Assembly: GCA_013314775.1 (NCBI GenBank) | Contig: JABUFB010000016.1 | Coordinates: 1 to 64,000, forward strand | DNA length: 64,000 nt | From: Armatimonadota bacterium | GTDB taxonomy: Bacteria > Armatimonadota > Zipacnadia > Zipacnadales > JABUFB01 | Reading direction: 5' to 3' | In this document: piece after piece, positions 42,292 through 50,682 of the stretch | Layout of the letters: each line of letters starts with the position of its first letter | Numbering within the stretch: position 1 is the first letter of the stretch | Notes under the pieces: model-generated | The model's database searches: none | Seen by the model: the letters and a program-made list of their open reading frames with translations, nothing else | What the model was told of the DNA's origin: nothing | Translations under genes and position numbers: made by a program

Positions 42292-43329
42292 GTGACACGC
42301 GTGGGCATTTTCGGAGCCGCCGGCTACGGCGGGATCGATCTCATCCGTATGCTCCTCAACCACCCGGGCGTGGAAGTCACTTATCTCGGCGGGGCAAGCA
42401 CCGTCGGCCAGACCATCGCCGACATCTACCCATTCCTCACGGGCACCTTCGAAATGCCCATCGAGGACAGCACCGTGGATGTCGCGGCGGAGAAGGCTGA
42501 CGTGCTTTTCTTCGCTTTGCCCCATGCAACCGCGACCTCAATGGTCGCCCAAGCCCTTGAAATGGGGAAGAAGGTCATCGACTTTTCCGCCGACTACCGC
42601 CTCAAGGATGTCACCACCTATGAGTCGTATTACGAACCCCACCCCTGCCCCGAACTGATTGGCCGCGCGGTATACGGCCTGCCCGAGTTGCACCGGGCCG
42701 AGATACTCCAGACCGACCTGGTGGCTGTGCCCGGGTGCTATCCGACCAGCGCGATACTCGCTCTCGCACCCGCCGTGAAGAGCGGGATCATCGAAACTCA
42801 GGGCATCATCGTGGACAGCAAATCCGGGGTCAGTGGCGCGGGCCGCAGCAAGCTCACTCTCGGCACCCATTTCGCCGAGGTGAACGAGTCCGTACATGCA
42901 TACTCGGTGGCCGCGCACCGGCACACGCCGGAGATTGAGCAGGAACTTGGGAGCCTGGGCGCCGATGTGTGCGTCACTTTCTCCCCGCACCTGATCCCCA
43001 TGAACCGTGGAATCTTGAGCACCTGCTATGCCACTTTGAAGCAGCCGATGACCGCTGCCGAGGTCCTCGATCTTTACAATGAGTTCTACTCCGGCGAGCC
43101 CTTTATCCGCGTTCTGGCTGAAGGCAAGCTGCCGCGCACCAAGGACACTACGGGCTCCAACCGTTGCCATATTGGGATCGTGGTGGATGAGCGCAACCAG
43201 CGCCTGGTGGCGGTCTCCGCCATTGACAACCTCACCAAAGGCCTTGCCGGCGCGGCCCTGCAGTGCTTGAACCTGATCACGGGTCAGCCTGAGACCACCG
43301 GGCTGGAGTTCCCGGGTCTGTGGCCGTGA
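42292..43329 (+). CDS. argC: N-acetyl-gamma-glutamyl-phosphate reductase
   Basis: 345 residues. Third step of arginine synthesis: NADPH-dependent reduction of N-acetyl-glutamyl phosphate to the semialdehyde. N-terminal VGIFGAAGYGGIDLIRML is the NADP-binding loop; the catalytic cysteine is C149 in VAVPGCYPTSAILAL, and the conserved KSGVSGAGR and HRHTPEIEQELG (catalytic His) motifs follow. GTG 42292 has GGGAG about eleven bases upstream. First structural gene after the Arg leader peptide and attenuator, 57 bases from the terminator's last T; 39 bases before argJ. Confidence 0.97.
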   Translation: MTRVGIFGAAGYGGIDLIRMLLNHPGVEVTYLGGASTVGQTIADIYPFLTGTFEMPIEDSTVDVAAEKADVLFFALPHATATSMVAQALEMGKKVIDFSADYRLKDVTTYESYYEPHPCPELIGRAVYGLPELHRAEILQTDLVAVPGCYPTSAILALAPAVKSGIIETQGIIVDSKSGVSGAGRSKLTLGTHFAEVNESVHAYSVAAHRHTPEIEQELGSLGADVCVTFSPHLIPMNRGILSTCYATLKQPMTAAEVLDLYNEFYSGEPFIRVLAEGKLPRTKDTTGSNRCHIGIVVDERNQRLVAVSAIDNLTKGLAGAALQCLNLITGQPETTGLEFPGLWP

Positions 43330-43368
43330 TAGCTCACGTGGACAACAACGCGATTTCGGAGGCGCGCA

Positions 43369-44574
43369 ATGTCTGATCTGAAGATTATCGACGGTGGCGT
43401 ACTGGCAGCGAAGGATTTCGTCGCGGCGGCTATGAACTGCGGCATCAAGGAAGAGGGTGTTTTGGACCTGGTCCTGATCCACTCCCTGCGACCTGCCGCA
43501 GCCGCAGCGACACTCACCCAGAACCGCTTCCGCGCGGCGTCCACATACGTCACAGAAGAAGCCGTCGCAGACGGCAATGCGCAGACCATCGTGGCCAATT
43601 CGGGAAATGCGAACTGCGCTACCGGGCAGCAGGGCATGCTGGACGCCCGACGCATGGCTCAGCTGGCGGGTGAGGCAACCGGCGTGGAAGCCTCCGAGGT
43701 CATCGTCTGCTCTACCGGCTCCATCGGCAAACCACTGCCCATGGATAAGCTTGAAGCAGGGATCCCGGCTCTCGGCGCGCGACTCGGCCGCGAGGATCCC
43801 GAGACCATTGCGCGGGCGATCATGACCACCGACACCCGCCCGAAAATGTCCGCCGTGGAGTTCAGTGTGGGCGGCGTCCTCTGTCGCCTTGGAGGCATTG
43901 CCAAGGGTGCGGGAATGATCTGTCCAAACATGGCGACGATGCTCTGTTTCATCACCACCGACCTGGCCATCGACGCCAGCCTGCTCAAGGACACCCTCAA
44001 GTGGTGTGTGGAGCGCAGCTTCAACTGTATCAGCGTGGATGGCGACATGAGCACCAATGACACGGTGGCGATCCTGGCCAATGGCGTCGCTGAGAACCCC
44101 ACTCTGGTGTACACTGAGGACCCCGGGTACGAGCATTTCAGGGCCGCCCTGGCCCACGTGACCCAGGACCTCGCGCGCCAGATCGCTTTCGACGGCGAGG
44201 GCGCATCCAAGTGGCTGACCATCCACGTCCAGGACGCCGAGAGTTTCGAACAAGCCCGCGAGATGGGCAAGGCCATCGCGAACTACAATCTGCTGAAGAC
44301 CATGCTGTACGGCGAGAACTTCAACTGGGGCCGCATCGCCGCCGCAATGGGGGCAACATTGATAGACTTCGATCCGGCGAAGGCCTTCATTGAGATGCAG
44401 GGCATCACCGCGTGGCGCAATGGAGAGCGGATGCCCATTGACCGGGCCGCAGCGGATCAGACGCTGAAGGACCGCGAGATCGAGATCCGCGTGGGACTGG
44501 GCACTGGCGACAAGGAAGCAACGGTGTGGAGCTGCGATTTCACACCGGACTATGTTGAGCTCAACAAACACTAG
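43369..44574 (+). CDS. argJ: Glutamate N-acetyltransferase / amino-acid acetyltransferase
   Basis: 401 residues. ArgJ transfers the acetyl group from N-acetylornithine to glutamate (recycling) and in many bacteria can also use acetyl-CoA. The autocleavage/nucleophile site is in KGAGMICPNMATMLCF, with T190 as the nucleophilic threonine that becomes the N-terminus of the beta subunit. Other motifs are CSTGSIGKPLPMD, SVDGDMSTNDTV, GEGASKW and the C-terminal YGENFNWGRIAAAMG. ATG 43369 is eight bases after GGAGG. Its presence means the cyclic, acetyl-saving pathway operates, so no separate ArgE is needed. Confidence 0.97.
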   Translation: MSDLKIIDGGVLAAKDFVAAAMNCGIKEEGVLDLVLIHSLRPAAAAATLTQNRFRAASTYVTEEAVADGNAQTIVANSGNANCATGQQGMLDARRMAQLAGEATGVEASEVIVCSTGSIGKPLPMDKLEAGIPALGARLGREDPETIARAIMTTDTRPKMSAVEFSVGGVLCRLGGIAKGAGMICPNMATMLCFITTDLAIDASLLKDTLKWCVERSFNCISVDGDMSTNDTVAILANGVAENPTLVYTEDPGYEHFRAALAHVTQDLARQIAFDGEGASKWLTIHVQDAESFEQAREMGKAIANYNLLKTMLYGENFNWGRIAAAMGATLIDFDPAKAFIEMQGITAWRNGERMPIDRAAADQTLKDREIEIRVGLGTGDKEATVWSCDFTPDYVELNKH

Positions 44575-44598
44575 GGCGGGATAGGAGCCCGTATTGCG

Positions 44599-45495
44599 AT
44601 GGAGCGAACCATGGACGAGCTTCAGCACACAGCGAACACGCTGATCGAGGCGCTGCCGTACATCCGCAAGTGGTCCGGGAAGACCGTTGTCATAAAGTAT
44701 GGCGGACACGCCATGACCGACGATGCCCTGAAGCGCAGCGTGGCTGAAGACATCGTTCTCTTGCACTATGTGGGCATCAATGTGGTGGTAGTGCATGGCG
44801 GCGGCCCCATGATCACCAGCATGATGGACCGCCTTGGCTGCGAGGCCAAGTTCGTGTGTGGCCTGCGCGTCACCGATGCCGAGACCATGGACGTGGCCCA
44901 GATGGTGCTGGTGGGTCTCATCAATCAGGAACTCGTGTCGCTCATCAATACCTGCGGCGGCAAAGCGGTGGGGCTGTCGGGCAAGGACGCCAATCTCCTG
45001 CGGGCCGAGAAGCTGATTCACCCCGAAGGCGACCTGGGGTTCGTGGGGAGGGTCGTCGCCATAGACCAGTCGGTGATCAATTCCCTCACACGCGATGGGC
45101 ACGTAGTCGTGGTATCGTCAGTAGGTGTTGGAGCCGAGGGCGAGAGCTACAATATCAACGCCGACACAGTTGCGGGGGAACTCGCGGGTGCACTCCAGGC
45201 CGAGAAGCTCATTACCCTGAGCGATGTCAAGGGCATCTTGCGCGACGTGAACGATGAAAGCTCTCTCATCAGCCGCCTGGAACTGGACGAAGCGCGTGAC
45301 CTGATGAAATCGGACATCATCAGCAAGGGCATGATCCCGAAAGTGGAAAGCTGCATCCTGGCCCTGGAGCGCGGGGTGAAACGTGCGCATATGATCGACG
45401 GGCGCATCCCGCACTCGATCCTGATGGAGCTTTTCACCGACCAGGGGATCGGAACCATGATCGAGGGCGACCCCTCGCTCTGGTGCAGGGAATAG
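44599..45495 (+). CDS. argB: Acetylglutamate kinase
   Basis: 298 residues. Phosphorylates N-acetylglutamate, usually the arginine-inhibited committed step of the cyclic pathway. Motifs: VVIKYGGHAMTDD (ATP-binding lysine/glycine loop), VVVVHGGGPMITSMMDRLG (substrate site), FVCGLRVTDAETMDV, NTCGGKAVGLSGKDANL, SSVGVGAEGESYNINAD and LSDVKGIL. The N-terminal extension ERTMDELQHTANTLIEALPYIRKWSG is the helix that mediates hexamer formation and arginine feedback in sensitive enzymes, so allosteric inhibition is likely in addition to attenuation. ATG 44599 or ATG 44611 could be the start; each has a purine-rich stretch upstream. 24 bases after argJ. Confidence 0.97.
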   Translation: MERTMDELQHTANTLIEALPYIRKWSGKTVVIKYGGHAMTDDALKRSVAEDIVLLHYVGINVVVVHGGGPMITSMMDRLGCEAKFVCGLRVTDAETMDVAQMVLVGLINQELVSLINTCGGKAVGLSGKDANLLRAEKLIHPEGDLGFVGRVVAIDQSVINSLTRDGHVVVVSSVGVGAEGESYNINADTVAGELAGALQAEKLITLSDVKGILRDVNDESSLISRLELDEARDLMKSDIISKGMIPKVESCILALERGVKRAHMIDGRIPHSILMELFTDQGIGTMIEGDPSLWCRE

Positions 45496-45504
45496 CGCCT
45501 GCGG

Positions 45505-45551
45505 GCCGTCTTGGGTCGGCGCGAAAGGCAAGACTGGCCGTCCGGCCTTTT
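45505..45551 (+). terminator. Terminator- or attenuator-like structure between argB and argD
   Basis: GCCGTCTTG (45505-45513) pairs with CAAGACTGGC (45529-45538, one bulge). GGCC-GTCC-GGCC (45536-45547) followed by T4 is a second, overlapping hairpin, and AAAGG (45524-45528) could pair with CCTTT (45546-45550). These are mutually exclusive. It may dampen transcription into argD. Confidence 0.45.
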
Positions 45552-45574
45552 GCATTGGGCCACCGGCATCCGAG

Positions 45575-45650
45575 TTTGCGTCGTTGCGAAGTCAGTGCCT
45601 GTACCATGCGCCCTTTCCTTCATCGGTCCCCGAACCGGGCACAGGCACCC
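45575..45650 (+). repeat. Dispersed palindromic repeat, copy 1
   Basis: GTGCCTGTACC (45595-45605) and GGGCACAGGCAC (45637-45648) form an imperfect inverted pair with CCCCGAACCGGG inside. A second copy lies at 52980-53050 and a single arm (GTGCCTGTACCCA) at 39827-39839. Upstream sequence GTCGTTGCGAA...AGTGCCTG is also shared with the second copy. Confidence 0.6.
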
Positions 45651-45692
45651 GGTCTCTTGCCGTTCCAGCCATCATGCCGTGGGGAGCAGACT

Positions 45693-46889
45693 ATGGACAC
45701 CCAGCAGATCATTGACCTGACCGACCGGTACATCATGCACACCTACGGCCGCCAGCCCGTGGCTTTCGTGAGGGGCCTCGGGGCGAAGCTCTGGGACGCC
45801 GAGGGCCGCGAATACCTGGATTTTGTGGCGGGAATTGCGGTGCTGGCCGTTGGGCATAGCCACCCAAAGATCGTTCAGGCTATCTGCGACCAGGCCGGGC
45901 AGATCATGCACACGTCCAACCTGTACCACGTGCCCCAGCAAGCCCTGCTTGCACGCCGACTGTCGGAGCTGTCCTTCGGTGGCAAGTGTTTCTTCTGCAA
46001 TAGCGGCGCTGAGGCCAATGAGGCGGCTATCAAGCTCGCCCGCAAATGGGCCGGCATCAACCGCCCGGACATTGAGCCGGACCGTCGCACCATTCTCACA
46101 ACACTCAAGTCCTTCCACGGCCGCAGCGTCACCACCGTCACCGCCACCGGACAGGAAAAGTATCAGAAGGGCTTCGAGCCGCTCGCGCCGGGCTTCGATT
46201 ATTTCGAGTTCGGCAACCTGGCTGATCTGCGTGCCAAGCTCACGCCTCACGTCTGTGCCGTGATGATGGAGCCGATCCAGGCCGAAGGCGGCATGAACGT
46301 TCCGCCCGAGGGGTTCCTGGCAGCCGTGCGTGAGCTCTGCGACGAGACGGGCCGCCTGCTGATCTTCGACGAAGTGCAGACCGGGACCGGGCGCACCGGC
46401 AAGTGGTTCGCGTACCAGCACGAGGGTGTCGTCCCCGACATCATGACGGTCGCGAAGGCGCTTGGAAGCGGGTATCCCATCGGCTGCTGCATCGCCAAGC
46501 CCGACGTCGCCGACTGCTTCGAGCCCGGTAACCATGCATCCACTTTCGGCGGCAGCCACATGGCCTGCGCGGTGGCTCTCGCGACGCTGGACACCATGGA
46601 ATCCGAGGGAATGCTGGAGAACGCCACTCAGATGGGGCAGTTGCTGGCGGAACTTCTCGCCCCCGGAACGCATCCGGCCATCGAGGAAGTGCGAGGCCGC
46701 GGATTGCTTCGGGCGGTGCGTTTCAAGGCCGGAACCGTGGATGCCCGGGATGTCCAGCGCACCTGCTTCGACAGGGGCTTGATCGTGAACGCACTGGGTG
46801 AGGACCGCCTGCGCCTTGCACCGCCTCTGAACGTGACCGCGGACGAAGTGCGCCAGGCTGCGAGCACTATCCGCGAGAGCCTGGGGTAG
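45693..46889 (+). CDS. argD: Acetylornithine aminotransferase
   Basis: 398 residues. Converts N-acetylglutamate semialdehyde to N2-acetylornithine with glutamate as donor (PLP enzyme; may double as succinyldiaminopimelate aminotransferase in lysine synthesis). Motifs: YLDFVAGIAVLAVGHSHP, FFCNSGAEANEAAIKLAR, LKSFHGRSVTTVTATGQ, MMEPIQAEGGMNVPP, IFDEVQTGTGRTGK, and PLP lysine in IMTVAKALGSGYPIG. ATG 45693 has GGGGAG seven bases upstream; the frame is open further upstream but the residues are not conserved. It follows argB after 197 bp that hold a hairpin cluster and a palindromic repeat, so it may be only partly co-transcribed. Confidence 0.95.
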   Translation: MDTQQIIDLTDRYIMHTYGRQPVAFVRGLGAKLWDAEGREYLDFVAGIAVLAVGHSHPKIVQAICDQAGQIMHTSNLYHVPQQALLARRLSELSFGGKCFFCNSGAEANEAAIKLARKWAGINRPDIEPDRRTILTTLKSFHGRSVTTVTATGQEKYQKGFEPLAPGFDYFEFGNLADLRAKLTPHVCAVMMEPIQAEGGMNVPPEGFLAAVRELCDETGRLLIFDEVQTGTGRTGKWFAYQHEGVVPDIMTVAKALGSGYPIGCCIAKPDVADCFEPGNHASTFGGSHMACAVALATLDTMESEGMLENATQMGQLLAELLAPGTHPAIEEVRGRGLLRAVRFKAGTVDARDVQRTCFDRGLIVNALGEDRLRLAPPLNVTADEVRQAASTIRESLG

Positions 46890-46970
46890 GAATAGGAATG
46901 GGCAGTTCCAAGGTCGACCGAGACGGTCGACCCGCGCGTGGGGTTCGTCATGCTCTCCGCACACAACAAA

Positions 46971-47000
46971 ACGGCCCTCGGATAACCTTCCGAGGGCCGT
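46971..47000 (-). terminator. Intrinsic terminator of the outer-membrane protein genes
   Basis: Perfect 12-bp stem (46971-46982 with 46989-47000; ACGGCCCTCGGA arm), six-base loop. On the minus strand it is followed by TTTTGTTG. It lies 24 bases after the stop of the 47025-47552 gene, and also faces argD, whose side lacks a T-run. Confidence 0.85.
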
Positions 47001-47024
47001 GTGCGTATGCTCATCCCGGCTTCG

Positions 47025-47552
47025 CTACTTGATCCGCTTGTTGATCCCCAGCATAAACACGTCATCGCTCACGCTGTTGCTCTCAGTGTACATCCACTCG
47101 GCGAAGATGGACATGTCATTCTTGAGGAACAGCTTCGCGCCGAGGCCGCCGGCCCAGAGGAAGTCGTCATCCGCACCGCGAGCGCGCTCGGAGGCGCTGT
47201 CAATGAACCGGTAGCCAACACCCGCGGAAACATACGGGAAGGCCTCCCCCAGGGGGTCACCCAGGTGGTAGGCACCGTACGCGAAGAAATCCTGGGTATC
47301 CTCATCGCCGCGCCAGCGCAGGCCGAGTTCGGTCTCGTTAGTGATGAAGGTGCCATACCCCAGCATGAGCTGGAAGTCTTCCTGGATGGCGCCGTCATCG
47401 GGAAGATAGGCACCGGCGACGGTGATCATGCGTGCGCCTTTCTCGATCTTCGGCGCATCCTTGGCTGGGTCCATGTACCACTTTTCGGCGCAGGCGACAC
47501 CGGCGAGAGACATCAGAAGGCCCAGAAGCATCACAGACAGCAGTACGCGCAT
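47025..47552 (-). CDS. Small outer-membrane beta-barrel protein
   Basis: 175 residues. Signal peptide RVLLSVMLLGLLMSLAGVACA. The mature part consists of alternating beta strands with the pattern of an eight-stranded OmpW/OmpA-like barrel (MITVAGAYLPD, FQLMLGYGTFITNETELGLRWRG, DFFAYGAYHLGD, FPYVSAGVGYRFID, DDDFLWAGGLGAKLFLKNDMSIFAEWMYTES) and ends with an aromatic-free INKRIK. It probably resides in the outer membrane; function unknown. AGGAGG lies nine bases before ATG 47552. It is the second gene of a two-gene unit and is closed by the terminator at 46971. Confidence 0.75.
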   Translation of the reverse strand: MRVLLSVMLLGLLMSLAGVACAEKWYMDPAKDAPKIEKGARMITVAGAYLPDDGAIQEDFQLMLGYGTFITNETELGLRWRGDEDTQDFFAYGAYHLGDPLGEAFPYVSAGVGYRFIDSASERARGADDDFLWAGGLGAKLFLKNDMSIFAEWMYTESNSVSDDVFMLGINKRIK

Positions 47553-47676
47553 GTGTCATGTCCTCCTTCGGGGTGGGGCGGCGTGGGTCGTCGCCCCGCC
47601 GCCGTCCTGGCTGCGATTCGGAACCGGCAGCCCGGTCCCGGCCGGTCTGCGCCGATCAGACGGCGCCCTATGTGCC

Positions 47677-48429
47677 CTAGAGCGGCGTCCGGGCCGATGC
47701 GCCGAAGCCCAGTTCGCCGTCGATCAGGCCGACCTCAAGCGCCACAAGCGGAGTCGGGAAATACCGCAGTGCGGCGTTGAAATCCTCAGTGTCGTACTCC
47801 ACCTGCAGCAGGGCATTGCGGACCGGCACGAACTCGATGCCCGCGAAGAGGCCGTCCATGCCGCCGAGCTTGAGATCACCGTTCTTCGTGGCCCGCTCGC
47901 TCTCGGCAAAGCCGACGTGCGCCTTCAGCCCGGAGATCCCCGCGATCTTGGCCACGTCGAGGTCCATGCTGGCAACCAGATAGAAGGAGCGATTCACGGA
48001 ATCCGCTACGTCCCAGACCCCCACCGCGATATCTGGCGCGGCCTTGATGCCACCCAGCCAGCGGGACAGATCCAGCGCGTACTTCCCGTTCACGATGGTC
48101 TCATTGGTGTAGACCTGATTGGTCGCACCAAAGGCGGGGGCCACGTCCTGGATGCGCGCCACACCAAGCTCGAGGTTGCTGGCCAGCGCTACATTGGCAT
48201 TGTAGACGGTCTGGGTTTCGTCGAAGTCGATCCGGTGCACGCCCCCGTTGATCTTGAGCGGCGGAGTGATCATTGCCGACGGGGTGTACACGAGGCCGGT
48301 AGAACCATACCACGAGGGCTGCGACAGGGTCTCGGGACTGCTGACGCCCCAGTCCGCCAGGGGGATAGTCTGTGCGCCGGCTGCGGTTGCGAGTGCGAGT
48401 AAGATCAGGCAGCTGACATGCAAGCGCAT
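47677..48429 (-). CDS. Outer-membrane protein, YjbH-like
   Basis: 250 residues. Signal peptide RLHVSCLILLALATAAGAQT. The mature N-terminus SPETLSQPSWYGSTGLVYTPSAMI resembles the start of YjbH/MtrB-like barrels ('G..GlinmPTA'), followed by repeated amphipathic strands (VYNANVALASNLELGVARI, SFYLVASMDLDVAKI, AHVGFAESE, LFAGIEFVPVRNALLQVEYDTEDFNAALRYF, ALEVGLIDGELGFGAS). YjbH proteins are linked to exopolysaccharide export. ATG 48429 is nine bases after AAAGGAG. A strong promoter lies at 48498-48526. The 124-bp gap to the next gene holds a GGCGGCG/CGCCGCC hairpin. Confidence 0.65.
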   Translation of the reverse strand: MRLHVSCLILLALATAAGAQTIPLADWGVSSPETLSQPSWYGSTGLVYTPSAMITPPLKINGGVHRIDFDETQTVYNANVALASNLELGVARIQDVAPAFGATNQVYTNETIVNGKYALDLSRWLGGIKAAPDIAVGVWDVADSVNRSFYLVASMDLDVAKIAGISGLKAHVGFAESERATKNGDLKLGGMDGLFAGIEFVPVRNALLQVEYDTEDFNAALRYFPTPLVALEVGLIDGELGFGASARTPL

Positions 48430-48497
48430 CGAGTCCAACTCCTTTATTGCACCGAGGCGTCTCGAACTGTTGAGGGGCCATCAGACCCACGGCGAAA

Positions 48498-48526
48498 AGT
48501 ATACCGCCGGGCAAGGACAGCGTCAA
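48498..48526 (-). promoter_or_regulatory. Strong sigma70-type promoter for the outer-membrane protein genes
   Basis: On the minus strand TTGACG (48526-48521), 17-bp spacer, TATACT (48503-48498); both 5 of 6. Start near 48491, giving a leader of about 60 bases. It lies 17 bp outside the left end of repeat copy C and points away from it. Confidence 0.75.
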
Positions 48527-48543
48527 GCGCGCCCGGCACCGCA

Positions 48544-48837
48544 CCAGGACCATCGATCTCGTGGGGTGCGTGCCGGCTAAGGCCGAATTCGCGTTCAGTG
48601 TGCCCTCCGCCCTGATCCGTTGCCCCACAGCCGGCGGAAAGGGCGACAGCCTGCAGCGGGGAGCGGAAGCCTTCAAATTGCGGCCCCCCCTTGGGCCTTG
48701 CGCCCCCGAAGGGTGGCGACAGGCCGTTCCCCGTGCACCGCGGCCTGTAGCACCACCGCACTGCCCCAAGATCGCGGGCATCCGTCGCCGGCCACACACG
48801 ACGCAGGCATGCCTCTGACAAAGCCGAAGCTCCTGGC
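48544..48837 (+). mobile_element. MITE-like element, copy C, with flanking direct repeat
   Basis: About 294 bp without coding content. Left end CCAGGACCATCGATCTCGTG; right end read inwards CCAGGAGCTTCGGCTTTGTC: imperfect inverted ends of about 30 bp. The 9-mer CACCGCACC occurs at 48537-48545 and again at 48838-48846, bracketing the element like a target-site duplication (two bases overlap the left end as I drew it). It is the best preserved of the three copies. No transposase with matching ends is in the window. Confidence 0.65.
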
Positions 48838-48907
48838 CACCGCACCTGATTAGACAGGCTGGCGGCCCGACTGTTGCCGCCTTCACCACGTCGTCCCAAA
48901 CCTTCGC

Positions 48908-48936
48908 TTGCCTGCCCCCGCTTCATAATCTATACT
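48908..48936 (+). promoter_or_regulatory. Sigma70-type promoter for the R3H-ATPase/tmk operon
   Basis: TTGCCT (48908-48913), 17-bp spacer, TATACT (48931-48936). It would give a leader of about 147 bases before ATG 49090. The leader contains a perfect 10-bp inverted repeat CATGAGGCCC/GGGCCTCATG (49016-49025, 49051-49060). Confidence 0.65.
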
Positions 48937-49089
48937 TCAGTTCGGAAAGTGGCGAGCGCGCCAAACGGCCTTCCCGCAGGGAGACATGCCCTGGGTGCGC
49001 CGCCTGTCACGGAGGCATGAGGCCCCTCGCGGCCCCCAAGCAGCACCGGCGGGCCTCATGGGTGGGATAAGTCGCTGGTTGGGAGACCC

Positions 49090-50682
49090 ATGAGCGAAGT
49101 TCACGAATCGATCACTGACGACATACAGCAGTTCCTCGAGATAGTTCCACCTCGCGCCCTGGACCGTCTCAAGGCCCATCCCCGTCTGCACGACCTCGTG
49201 GAGATCGTCGTCGACCTGGGCAGGCCGATTGAGGCCAGATTCTCGCAAGGGTTCGAGTACATCACCGACGACGCGGCCACGCTGGAAGACATCCGCTTTG
49301 TGGTGGACCGCGTGGGTGAGTTCGACCGCGACAATCGCGCCGGGATCGAGCGAACCCTTCATCGCATCGCCGCCATCCGCAATCGTCTGGGCCATGTAGT
49401 CGGGCTCACGTGCCGCGTGGGGCGCGCGGTGTTCGGCACAATCGACATTATCCGCGATATCGTGGATACGGGCCGCAACATTCTCCTGCTGGGCAAGCCC
49501 GGCGTGGGGAAGACTACGCGACTGCGCGAAGTCGCCCGGGTCCTTGCGGATGAAGCCCAGAAGCGGGTCATCGTGGTGGACACGAACAATGAGATTGCCG
49601 GCGACGGGGACATTCCTCACCCCGCCATCGGCCATGCGCGGCGCATGCAAGTGCCGAACAATCGCCAGCAGCACGATGTGATGATCGAGGCCGTGGAGAA
49701 CCACATGCCCGAGGTCATCGTGATCGACGAAATCGGCACCGATGCCGACGCTGCCGCCGCCCGGACCATCGCCGAGCGCGGGGTCCAGCTTATCGGCACC
49801 GCACACGGGACTAGCATCACCAACCTCATGTCCAACCCGACCTTATGCGACCTGGTGGGCGGCATCCAGGCGGTGACCCTGGGAGACGAGGAAGCCCGGA
49901 AGCGCGGGACTCAGAAAACCGTACTTGAGCGCAAAGCGCCGCCGACCTTTGACACGGTCATTGAGATCGAGGACCTGAACAAGCTCGCGGTGCATTACGA
50001 CGTGGCCACCGACGTGGACCGCTTACTCCTGTCCCAGCCGGTGAGTGTGGAGGTGCGGGAACGCGGGGCTAATGGGGAGACGCAGAAGAGCCGCCGCACG
50101 TCGGAATCAGCTATCCAGACCGAAGGCCCTTTCACCGATACGGACTTCATGGGCGCTATCTTCCCCGACCAGGAGTTCCGCATAACCGAGCGCGAGACGC
50201 CCGCGCGGGTGCTGGAGCGCAACCAGCCGCTGCGCCACGTGTACGCGGTGGGACTCGGTCGTCGCAAACTGCAGCGGGCCATTCACGAATGCAAGGCGCT
50301 CGCGGTGCTGGTCACGGAGCCCGCCGAAGCGGATATTATCTTCGCGCTGGAGGGCGACCGCGACACCCGGCATATCGTGGCGATGGCCGAAGACGCCGAG
50401 ATCGTCATGGTGCGCAGTGACACGTACACCCAGATCTTCGAGGCCGTGCGGCAGGCTCTCGGCGAGCAGCAGGTCGGGCGCGAGGAATTGGCGATTCGCG
50501 AGGCCGAAGATGGCGCACGGCAAGCTCTTGTGCAGCAGCGCGTGGTGGAGTTGCTCCCGCAGAATCCTTACTTGCGCCGTCTGCAGCACGAGATAGCCAG
50601 CCGCCACCAGCTTGATTCGCGCTCTGTCGGCAAAGAACCCCGGCGCCGCGTGCGCATCTTCCCGCGACAGGTGGCCCAATGA
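49090..50682 (+). CDS. R3H-domain AAA ATPase (Ycf45/SpoIIIAA-like)
   Basis: 530 residues. An N-terminal domain (1-120) is followed by a P-loop ATPase: Walker A GKPGVGKTT at about 135-143, Walker B VIVIDEIG at 209-216, then LIGTAHGTSITNLMSNPTL. The centre (about 275-345) is polar and variable. The C-terminus has a module with GLGRRKLQRAIHECKALAVLVTEPAEADIIFALEGDRDT and ends in an R3H single-stranded nucleic acid binding domain (NPYLRRLQHEIASRHQLDS, with R-x3-H). The same architecture occurs in cyanobacteria and plastids as Ycf45 and in Chloroflexi. Probably a nucleic-acid-handling ATPase of the FtsK/SpoIIIAA-like secretion ATPase group; precise role unknown. Stop overlaps the tmk start (ATGA). 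Confidence 0.88.
   Translation: MSEVHESITDDIQQFLEIVPPRALDRLKAHPRLHDLVEIVVDLGRPIEARFSQGFEYITDDAATLEDIRFVVDRVGEFDRDNRAGIERTLHRIAAIRNRLGHVVGLTCRVGRAVFGTIDIIRDIVDTGRNILLLGKPGVGKTTRLREVARVLADEAQKRVIVVDTNNEIAGDGDIPHPAIGHARRMQVPNNRQQHDVMIEAVENHMPEVIVIDEIGTDADAAAARTIAERGVQLIGTAHGTSITNLMSNPTLCDLVGGIQAVTLGDEEARKRGTQKTVLERKAPPTFDTVIEIEDLNKLAVHYDVATDVDRLLLSQPVSVEVRERGANGETQKSRRTSESAIQTEGPFTDTDFMGAIFPDQEFRITERETPARVLERNQPLRHVYAVGLGRRKLQRAIHECKALAVLVTEPAEADIIFALEGDRDTRHIVAMAEDAEIVMVRSDTYTQIFEAVRQALGEQQVGREELAIREAEDGARQALVQQRVVELLPQNPYLRRLQHEIASRHQLDSRSVGKEPRRRVRIFPRQVAQ

Noticed and set aside
42538-45102. Minus-strand open frame of 854 codons across argC-argJ-argB
   Set aside because: It runs antisense to three well-conserved genes, has no ribosome site and no recognisable domain.
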